Of a stretch of 6,994 nucleotides of DNA, positions 1 to 5,212 are shown one piece after another (positions within the stretch are counted from its first letter, which is position 1; the number at the start of each line of letters is the position of its first letter). The notes beneath the pieces are model-generated. The model was not told the DNA's origin, did no database searches, and saw nothing but the letters and a program-made list of their open reading frames with translations. The position numbers were made by a program, and so were the translations under genes. This DNA is from CAZUCD01 sp964618855 (lineage in GTDB: Bacteria > Sumerlaeota > Sumerlaeia > SLMS01 > JANRJK01), in NCBI GenBank assembly GCA_964618855.1, contig CAZUCD010000178.1:1-6994 (forward strand), given 5' to 3'.

Positions 1-423
1 CGGATCGCACGCGAGCACGGAGAGCCCCAGCGCCGTCGCCACCCGGGCGACCTGCGCGCCGATGCGCCCGTGGCCAACGATGCCGAGCGTGCCGCGCGCC
101 CCGGCCTCCAACAGCGCGGCCACGACATACTCCACCACGGAACGTGCATTCGAACCCGCTGCCGAAGCGAACCCGATCCCCGCCCCCGCAAGCCACCCCT
201 CGTCGACATGGTCCGTACCCGTGGTCGCCGTCGCGACGAAGCGCACCGCCGTCCCCTCCAGCAACTCCCGGCCCACACGAGTGACCGAGCGCACGATGAG
301 GGCATCCACGCCGGCGAGGTCCCCGCGTGCCATCGACCTGCCGGCACGCAGCTCCACCTCCCCCATTGAACCAAACGCTTCCCGCGCCTGGGGGATGTTC
401 TCGTCGATCAGGAAACGTGGCAT
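1..423 (-). CDS. pdxB: Erythronate-4-phosphate dehydrogenase, N-terminal 141 residues (3' part outside window)
   Basis: PdxB is the NAD-dependent enzyme that oxidises 4-phospho-D-erythronate in the deoxyxylulose-5-phosphate-dependent route to pyridoxal phosphate; it is cytosolic. Reading from the ATG at 423 to the window edge gives an open frame of 141 codons. It opens with MPRFLIDENIP, the start typical of PdxB (E. coli has ILVDENMPYA), and continues with DALIVRSVT (40-48), VATATTGTDHVDEGWL (63-78), AGSNARSVVEYV (89-100) and the dinucleotide-binding glycine motif GIVGHGRIG (114-122). These are the hallmarks of PdxB rather than SerA. The catalytic Arg, Glu and His of the family lie beyond the edge. 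The segment between VEYV and the glycine motif looks shorter than in E. coli, lacking the usual FSLRDRT-like stretch. The Shine-Dalgarno signal is weak. It lies 77 nt downstream of the signalling genes on the same strand and may be co-transcribed, though nothing links the functions. Confidence 0.93.
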   Translation of the reverse strand, partial: MPRFLIDENIPQAREAFGSMGEVELRAGRSMARGDLAGVDALIVRSVTRVGRELLEGTAVRFVATATTGTDHVDEGWLAGAGIGFASAAGSNARSVVEYVVAALLEAGARGTLGIVGHGRIGAQVARVATALGLSVLACDP

Positions 424-500
424 GGATCCGATGGGGCTTCGGGATTCGGGCTCGGGGCCCCGGACAGGACAGCGTTCGCGCCCCCTCGGCGAGGTGGGGC
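424..500 (-). other. Short intergenic spacer with GC-rich hairpin and 10-bp palindrome
   Basis: This 77-nt gap separates the HATPase-STAS stop codon from pdxB. An imperfect hairpin lies at 480-500 (arms 480-487 and 491-500, 8 bp with a 2-nt bulge, 3-nt loop), immediately after the TAG stop. A perfect palindrome CGGGGCCCCG lies at 453-462. There is no T-run after the hairpin on the minus strand, so a classical intrinsic terminator is not shown. It could weaken read-through or protect an mRNA end. I see no convincing -10/-35 for pdxB. Confidence 0.3.
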
Positions 501-1307
501 CTACTGCGGCGCCTCGGCCAGCGCCGCGTCCGTCGTCTCGAAGATCTTGAAGATGTTCGTGAACCCCGTCGTGTCCACGACCTTCCGGACGAACTCGGTC
601 ATGGCGCACAGGACGACGGTGCCGCCGAGCGGCTTGAGCGACTTGCGCGCCTGCAGCAGCACGCGCAGTCCCGAGCTGGAAACGTACTCCAGCCCGGACA
701 TCTCCAGCACGAGGTAGCGCTGGCCCTCGTCGATGATCGCCTGCAGCTCGTTCCCGAGTTCCTTCGAGTTCAGGATGTCGAGCCTGCCGGAGATCCTGAC
801 GACCATGGCGCTTCCGCGCGGTTCCTTCACGACTTCCATGGGGGCGCTTCCTTTCGTGCGCGGCCGGTTGCCGCCTTGGGTGTTGTCGGAAACCCTGCGT
901 GTTATGATGAGGACGTTGCGGTCCTGCTCGCGGCGGTACTCAACCGAGTCCATCAGCTTGCGCGTCAGGTGGATGCCGAGCCCGCCGATGGGCCGGTCCT
1001 CCACGTCGGAGTCTATCTTCACGTCGGGGCGGTCGAGCGGGTTGAACGGGATGCCCCGGTCCTCGATCCGCATCGTCAGCACGCCAGCCTCGCACTTCAT
1101 CGTCACGTACACCTTGTCCGCGCGTCCCGACTCCAGGCCGTAGCTGATGACGTTTGCGACGATCTCCTCCAGCACGAGGTGGACGTCGTTCATGATGTCG
1201 CGCGCGAGCGCGTGCCTCAGGCCAAACTCGTCGGTAAGCTCGACGAGCCGGTGGATCTCCCCCATGTCGTTGGAGAGTTCCACCATGAGGGTCGTGTCCG
1301 TGGCCAC
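501..1307 (-). CDS. Fused anti-sigma serine kinase (RsbW/SpoIIAB-type HATPase) and STAS antagonist (RsbV/SpoIIAA-type)
   Basis: This 268-aa protein carries both halves of a partner switch. Residues about 5-138 form an HATPase_c_2 domain: the N box LEEIVANVISYG (46-57) has the expected catalytic Glu (E48) and Mg-binding Asn (N52), the G1 box is IEDRGIPF (81-88; D83), and the G2 box is IGGLGIHL (107-114). After a polar linker (139-156), residues 157-268 form a STAS domain with RISGRLDILN (171-180) and the phosphorylation loop YVSSSGLRVL (208-217). By alignment with SpoIIAA, S212 just before the glycine is the predicted phosphoserine. In known systems the kinase phosphorylates the STAS protein, and unphosphorylated STAS captures the kinase and frees its target. 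Here both are one chain, an unusual arrangement. Translation starts at GTG (1307), 2 nt after the phosphatase stop, with GGAAGGG (1317-1323) 9 nt upstream. An internal ATG at 837-839 could also yield a free 112-aa STAS protein. A single-base error in the linker could mimic the fusion. Confidence 0.9.
   Translation of the reverse strand: MATDTTLMVELSNDMGEIHRLVELTDEFGLRHALARDIMNDVHLVLEEIVANVISYGLESGRADKVYVTMKCEAGVLTMRIEDRGIPFNPLDRPDVKIDSDVEDRPIGGLGIHLTRKLMDSVEYRREQDRNVLIITRRVSDNTQGGNRPRTKGSAPMEVVKEPRGSAMVVRISGRLDILNSKELGNELQAIIDEGQRYLVLEMSGLEYVSSSGLRVLLQARKSLKPLGGTVVLCAMTEFVRKVVDTTGFTNIFKIFETTDAALAEAPQ
837..853 (-). promoter_or_regulatory. Internal ribosome binding site and ATG at the HATPase/STAS boundary
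   Basis: Inside the fused gene, on the coding strand, the purine-rich AAGGAAG (847-853) lies 7 nt upstream of an in-frame ATG (837-839). That ATG is where a stand-alone STAS protein would begin (MEVVKEPRG, then the first strand VVRISGRLDI). The spacing and the match to the 16S 3' end are as good as or better than for the annotated starts in this cluster. It could produce extra free STAS antagonist, or be a relic of two separate genes. Confidence 0.55.
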
Positions 1308-1309
1308 GG

Positions 1310-2503
1310 TCAGGCGCCCTTCCGGCCCTTGTAGCGAACGGCGAGCGCCGTGATGTCGTCGCTCTGCGGCGCATCCCCCGCGTAGTCCACCACGGCGCGG
1401 AAGACCCCGTCCACGATCTCCTCCGACGAGCGTCCGCTCAACTGCCCCAGCGCCGCGAGCAGCCGGTCCTTCTCGAACAGCTCCTCCGCCATGTTCTGCG
1501 CCTCCGTCACGCCGTCCGTGTAGAGGAACACCGCATCACCCGGCGAGAGCTGGATCGAGCCCGCGCGGAACTCGAAGTCCTCCTCGATCCCGAGCGCCAG
1601 GTTCGGCGAACTTGCCAGCGGGCACACGAAGCTCTCGTCCGTGATGATGTACGCGGCGTCGTGCCCCCCGTTGCAGTACTGAAGTTCCCCCGTCTCCAGG
1701 TCCAGGATGCCGAAGAACGTCGTCACGAACATGGACGATGCATTGTCCATGCAGATCATCCGGTTGGCGTAGTTGAGGCACTCGCTTGCCGAGTCGCACG
1801 TCATGCCCGCGGCCCGCAGGAGCGTCCTGCTCATCACCATGAACAGCGCCGAGGCCATGCCCTTGCCGGAAACGTCCCCGACGTGGAAGCCGAGCTTGTT
1901 GTTCCCGATGCGGAAGTAGTCGAAGAAGTCGCCGCCGACCTCCCGTGCCGGCTTCATCCGCGCGAAGATGTCGAACTCCGCCCGGTCGGATGGGGCCAGC
2001 GATCCCGCGGGCATCAGCGACTGCTGGATGATGCTCGCGACCTCGAGTTCCTGCCTCAGCGTCGAGAGCTCGGTCTGCACCGCCGACGCGTGCCGAAGCA
2101 GCCGCACCTGCTCCTGCGTGCGGTGGATCGTGTTGTGCAGGTCCCCGAAGTCGATCGGCTTCGTCACGAAGTCGAAGGCGCCGCGGTTCATCGCCGTCCG
2201 GATGTTCCCAAGGTCCCCGTACGCCGAGACCACCACGCAGCGCAGCGTCAGCCCGAGGTTCTTGATCTCCATCAGGAGCGAGAGCCCGTCCATGCGCGGC
2301 ATGTTGATGTCCGTCAGGACAACCTCGACGTCCTCGTGCGTGCGCAGGGCGTCGAGGGCCTCGAGCCCGTTGCCCGCGAAGAGGAACGAGAACTCCTTGT
2401 TCCGGATCTCCCTGCGGAACTTCTGCTCGATCAGCAGGCGCAGGTCCGGCTCGTCGTCCACGACGAGGATCTTCGCGGGTTGGCGCGTTTCCGTGGCCGA
2501 CAT
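1310..2503 (-). CDS. Response regulator with SpoIIE/RsbU-type PP2C serine phosphatase output
   Basis: This 397-aa protein is predicted to be the phosphorylation-controlled phosphatase that dephosphorylates the STAS domain encoded next door. Residues about 10-127 are a receiver: acidic pair D16/D17, phosphoacceptor D65 in LTDINMP, S93, and K115 in VTKPIDF. A helical linker (about 121-166) ends in SIIQQSLMP, the regulatory helix usual before SpoIIE-type phosphatases. The PP2C domain (about 175-395) keeps its metal-binding acidic motifs: VGGDFFDYF (189-197; D192), GDVSGKG (209-215; D210), YTDGVTE (328-334; D330) and SDDIT (381-385). The CNGGHDA loop (277-283) is also typical. I chose the ATG at 2503, giving MSATETRQPAKILVVDDE, over an upstream in-frame start at 2578 whose extra residues overlap the previous gene and look non-coding. 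It starts 4 nt after the receiver gene stop and ends 2 nt before the GTG of the next gene, so translational coupling is likely. Sequence and context agree well. Confidence 0.93.
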   Translation of the reverse strand: MSATETRQPAKILVVDDEPDLRLLIEQKFRREIRNKEFSFLFAGNGLEALDALRTHEDVEVVLTDINMPRMDGLSLLMEIKNLGLTLRCVVVSAYGDLGNIRTAMNRGAFDFVTKPIDFGDLHNTIHRTQEQVRLLRHASAVQTELSTLRQELEVASIIQQSLMPAGSLAPSDRAEFDIFARMKPAREVGGDFFDYFRIGNNKLGFHVGDVSGKGMASALFMVMSRTLLRAAGMTCDSASECLNYANRMICMDNASSMFVTTFFGILDLETGELQYCNGGHDAAYIITDESFVCPLASSPNLALGIEEDFEFRAGSIQLSPGDAVFLYTDGVTEAQNMAEELFEKDRLLAALGQLSGRSSEEIVDGVFRAVVDYAGDAPQSDDITALAVRYKGRKGA

Positions 2504-2558
2504 GGCTTCAGGCCAGCCCGAGGCGCTTGCCGAGCGCGTCGAAGTCGATCGGCTTCGT
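2146..2558. repeat. 19-bp direct repeat in two receiver-coding segments
   Basis: The 19-mer CGAAGTCGATCGGCTTCGT occurs identically at 2146-2164 and 2540-2558. In both places it encodes, on the minus strand, the TKPIDF stretch around the conserved receiver lysine. It reflects the close relationship of the two neighbouring receiver domains, either from tandem duplication or gene conversion, and not a mobile element. Confidence 0.7.
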
Positions 2559-2876
2559 GATGTAGTCGGTCGCGCCAAGCCCCATCACTTCCTCGCGGAG
2601 CGTGGCGCTGTCGTCCCCGGAGATCATCACAACCGGCAGCGAGGGATGCCCCTCCCGGATGTGCCTCAGGAGCTGGATGCCGGACATCCCGGGCATGTTG
2701 ATGTCGGAAAGTATCAGCACAACGTCCGCGCCACCCCCGAGCATCTCCAGCGCCTTCTCCCCGTTGAAAGCGAAGACGAACTCCAGGCGCCCGTCGCGGA
2801 TCTCGCGGCGGAACCTCAGCTCGAAGAGGATCTTCACGTCCTCCTCGTCGTCGATCACCATGACTTTCTTCGTCAT
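2508..2876 (-). CDS. Stand-alone CheY-like response regulator receiver
   Basis: This 122-aa protein is a receiver domain without an output domain. The phosphorylation site is complete: acidic pair D9/D10 (VIDDEED), phosphoacceptor D58 in LSDINMP, S86 in MISGDD, and K108 in ITKPIDF. It most closely resembles the receiver of the downstream phosphatase: 22 of 43 ungapped N-terminal positions are identical, including a shared FRREIR block and an unusually long helix 1-strand 2 segment. It starts 3 nt after the kinase stop codon, with AAAGG (2885-2889) 8 nt upstream of the ATG, and ends 4 nt before the phosphatase start. It is presumably phosphorylated by the kinase encoded directly upstream and may act as a phosphate sink, a shuttle, or a protein-interaction output. 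Its partner cannot be told from the sequence. Confidence 0.93.
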   Translation of the reverse strand: MTKKVMVIDDEEDVKILFELRFRREIRDGRLEFVFAFNGEKALEMLGGGADVVLILSDINMPGMSGIQLLRHIREGHPSLPVVMISGDDSATLREEVMGLGATDYITKPIDFDALGKRLGLA

Positions 2877-2879
2877 CGG

Positions 2880-5018
2880 TCAGGCCTTTGCCCCCGGCAG
2901 TGTGATGGTGAACTCCGCGAACTCGCCCTCATCGCTCTCGACCTCGATCTTGCCACGATGCTGGTCCACGATGATGTCCCAACTGATCGAGAGGCCAAGC
3001 CCTGTTCCCTCCCCCGTCGGCTTCGTCGTGTAGAACGGCTCGAATATCCGCCCCAGCCGGTCCTTCGCAATCCCGCGTCCGTTGTCGCGGATGCGCACCT
3101 GCACGCGGTCCCCCGTCCTCTTCGTGGAGACCGTCAGCTTGGGCTCGAATTGGTCGCCGAGTTCCAGCCGCTTCTTGTGGGCGGAGTAGCATGCGTTGTT
3201 CACGATGTTCAGGAACACGCGCGACAGGTCCTGCGGCACGCCGGGGACCTCGCCCGCCCCCGGGTCGTAGTCCGAGATGATCGTGATGTTGAAGTTCGAG
3301 TCCTTGGCGCGCATGCCGTGGAAGGCGAGGTTCACGTACTCGCGGACCATTGCATTCAGGTCGATCGGGACGCGCTCACCCGTCTTGCCGCGCGAGTGCG
3401 CCAGCATCCCCTTCACGATGCCATCCGCGCGGACGCCGTGCTCGTGGATCTTGCGCAGGTTCCCGTCGAGCGTCTTCATCAGGTCGTCGAGGTCGTCCCG
3501 CGTCGCCTCATCCATCGAACCCGCATGCTTCTCGACGATCTCGCGCACCTCGGCGAGCAGGTCTGTCGAAAGGTCCGCGAAGTTGTTCACGAAGTTCAGC
3601 GGGTTCTTTATCTCGTGCGCGATGCCCGCCGTGAGGTTGCCGAGCGACGCCATCTTCTCCGAGACGACGAGCTGGTTCTGCGCGTCCTTCAGGCGGTCCA
3701 TCGCCGCCTGGAGTTCCGTGTTCTTCTCGCCGATCTCCGCCGTGCGCTCGTCGATCTTTTGCTGGAGGTGGGCCGTGTAGTCCTCGAGCTGGTTGCGTGC
3801 CCGTTCCAGCGCGCCGATGTGCTGGTTGATGCTCTTCGACATGCGCAGGACCGCCGCCGCGAGCGTCCCGACCTCGTCCATCGACACCACCGAGCGGATC
3901 GACTCCTGGTCCTCCGGCCCGACGTTCGACTGTGACGCGATGCGGTTTGCGATCATCGAAAGCCGCCCGACGCGCCGGCTCACGCTCCCGGAGACGTACA
4001 GAACCAGCACGAGGCTGAGCATGAACAGCGTCGAGACAAGGGCCATCAGCAGGCCCTTCTCGTAGTAGTGGTCCGCGATGCGCCGGCTCAGCAGCGAGCC
4101 CAGCACCCGCGCAGACTGGTCCCAAAGTCCGCTCATCGACTCCATCGCGAGGCGCGCATCCACCTCCAGCTTCTCGTTTGAGTCCTCGAACTCCCCCGTC
4201 GGCATTGTCTGGAGGGTCGCGCTGTATGGCTCCAGGCGCGACCGCAGCCCCAGCAGATTCTCCTGCAGGATCCCCTGCTGGTCTGCTGCGACCCGGCTCT
4301 CAAGCGAGGAGAGCGCATCCTCCGTCCTGTCGATGAACGAGCGCAGCCTGCCCGCGAGCACGATCAGCCGGGTCTTGCTCTCCTCGCCCATCACCCCGGT
4401 GCGCCCGCTCGCCCGCAGGATGAAGTAGGACTCCACAAGCGCATCCATGGCCTCGGGCAGCCTGTTCACCACGATGTCCACCATGAAGTACGTGGAGAGG
4501 TCGGGGTCCAGGACGAGGTTCGAGCGGTTGCCGATCTGCGTCGTCAGGCCCCGCAACGCCTGCATCGCGGCCTGGTGGCTCCCCTCGGCGGGTGTCTTCG
4601 AATCCGACTCGAGGGTGGAGAGCAGCCGCATCGACTCCGACCGCACCACGAACACCTGCTCCCCGATGTCGATCCCGCCCGGGTCGTTGGCGGCCACCTC
4701 GAGGCGACCGAACGCGTCGAGGAGCCGCGGCCGCACCTTGGCCAGTTCCGCGCGGCGCTCCTCGACTGTGGCATCGGGAACCGTCCCATCGATGGCGACC
4801 TTGATCATCGCGTCGTACAGGTCGCGTGCGGGGGAGATTAGCGCCGCACCCGCAAGCTCGCGCTCGCAGAACTCGAGCTGCCGGTTCTTCTCCACCACCA
4901 GCAGGTAGAGCAGCGCGATGCTGGGGACCGCCGCGATCGCCGCGATCAGCAGCAGCTTCAGGCGCATGCCCATGTTGTCGAGCGGTGCCATGCGCACCGT
5001 CTGCTGTGCCTGGCTCAC
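2880..5018 (-). CDS. Membrane sensor histidine kinase with large periplasmic helical domain and HAMP
   Basis: This 712-aa protein is a complete sensor kinase, predicted to sit in the inner membrane. The order is TM1 (about 19-42), a periplasmic region of about 280 residues (43-321), TM2 (about 322-344), HAMP (about 345-400), coiled coil (about 400-450), a HisKA dimerisation domain with phosphoacceptor H468 in IAHEIKNPLNFVNNF (466-480), then the ATPase domain with N box NIVNNA (604-609), G1 DNGRG (645-649), F box FEPFYT (659-664) and G2 GEGTGLGLS (669-677). The sensor looks all-helical and contains LDPDLSTYFMVDIVVNRLP (170-188), a motif I associate with helical-bundle sensors of kinases and chemoreceptors; the ligand is unknown. 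The GTG at 5018 is the first possible start after an in-frame TAA at 5058-5060. It lacks a clear Shine-Dalgarno, so ATG codons 10, 16 or 18 remain possible. It heads the cluster and is followed 3 nt later by the receiver gene, its likely substrate. Confidence 0.95.
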   Translation of the reverse strand: MSQAQQTVRMAPLDNMGMRLKLLLIAAIAAVPSIALLYLLVVEKNRQLEFCERELAGAALISPARDLYDAMIKVAIDGTVPDATVEERRAELAKVRPRLLDAFGRLEVAANDPGGIDIGEQVFVVRSESMRLLSTLESDSKTPAEGSHQAAMQALRGLTTQIGNRSNLVLDPDLSTYFMVDIVVNRLPEAMDALVESYFILRASGRTGVMGEESKTRLIVLAGRLRSFIDRTEDALSSLESRVAADQQGILQENLLGLRSRLEPYSATLQTMPTGEFEDSNEKLEVDARLAMESMSGLWDQSARVLGSLLSRRIADHYYEKGLLMALVSTLFMLSLVLVLYVSGSVSRRVGRLSMIANRIASQSNVGPEDQESIRSVVSMDEVGTLAAAVLRMSKSINQHIGALERARNQLEDYTAHLQQKIDERTAEIGEKNTELQAAMDRLKDAQNQLVVSEKMASLGNLTAGIAHEIKNPLNFVNNFADLSTDLLAEVREIVEKHAGSMDEATRDDLDDLMKTLDGNLRKIHEHGVRADGIVKGMLAHSRGKTGERVPIDLNAMVREYVNLAFHGMRAKDSNFNITIISDYDPGAGEVPGVPQDLSRVFLNIVNNACYSAHKKRLELGDQFEPKLTVSTKRTGDRVQVRIRDNGRGIAKDRLGRIFEPFYTTKPTGEGTGLGLSISWDIIVDQHRGKIEVESDEGEFAEFTITLPGAKA

Positions 5019-5094
5019 GTTGGGGTTTGGCCCGGGGAGTGTGTCATCGCGGACGAATTACGCGCGAGGGAGGGAACGGGATGCAAAGCTGAAA

Positions 5095-5122
5095 TCCTCC
5101 CCGGACCTCCACTCCTCCCCGG
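5095..5122. repeat. 10-bp direct repeat, 18-bp period
   Basis: TCCTCCCCGG occurs at 5095-5104 and again at 5113-5122, so the starts are 18 bp apart. A reverse-complement copy of its core, CCGGGGAG, lies at 5032-5039 nearer the kinase start. Repeated sites spaced by nearly two helical turns in a divergent promoter region could be a regulator binding site. In such C-rich sequence chance is also possible. Confidence 0.35.
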
Positions 5123-5148
5123 CGGGCTCCCCCAGCCCTTTCCCCTCG

Positions 5149-5168
5149 ATCCCCGGCATTGCGGGGAT
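5149..5168. promoter_or_regulatory. Inverted repeat upstream of purH (operator or leader hairpin)
   Basis: ATCCCCG (5149-5155) and CGGGGAT (5162-5168) form a perfect 7-bp inverted repeat around a 6-nt centre, extendable by a G-T wobble. It lies 44 nt before the purH ATG. It could be an operator half-site pair or a small leader hairpin. No T-run follows, so it does not look like an attenuator terminator. Confidence 0.4.
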
Positions 5169-5212
5169 TCACGCTCCCACCCGTTCGTCACCCTCCCTCC
5201 AAGGACCCACCG

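Larger units (their letters stand above)
5019..5212. promoter_or_regulatory. Divergent control region between the kinase operon and purH
   Basis: These 194 nt must hold the promoters of both the minus-strand signalling cluster and plus-strand purH. I see no good sigma-70 -35/-10 pair on either strand; a poor TAATTC at 5055-5060 faces the kinase. The region is rich in pyrimidine runs on the plus strand and contains an inverted repeat (5149-5168), a 10-bp direct repeat (5095-5104 and 5113-5122) and a reverse-oriented CTCCCCGG (5032-5039). The purH Shine-Dalgarno AAGGA lies at 5201-5205. No known riboswitch is recognisable. Confidence 0.5.

Noticed and set aside
327..1334. Plus-strand open frame (335 codons) over the HATPase-STAS gene
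   Set aside because: Antisense to a gene with clear catalytic motifs; the translation is low-complexity Arg/His/Asp/Val-rich and has no domain.
2504..2578. N-terminal extension of the phosphatase by 25 residues
   Set aside because: The extra residues are Ser/Arg/Thr-rich, overlap the conserved C-terminus of the upstream receiver gene in another frame, and the ATG at 2503 gives a normal receiver start.
1968..3935. Long plus-strand open frame (655 codons) opposite the receiver and kinase genes
   Set aside because: It lies antisense to three convincing genes with full motif sets, its product is rich in Arg/Val/Leu/Asp/His without any domain, and long antisense frames are expected in GC-rich coding DNA.
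5053..5087. Sigma-70 promoter for the kinase (TTTGCA and TAATTC on the minus strand)
   Set aside because: The spacing is about 21 nt and the -10 match is poor, so I do not call it.
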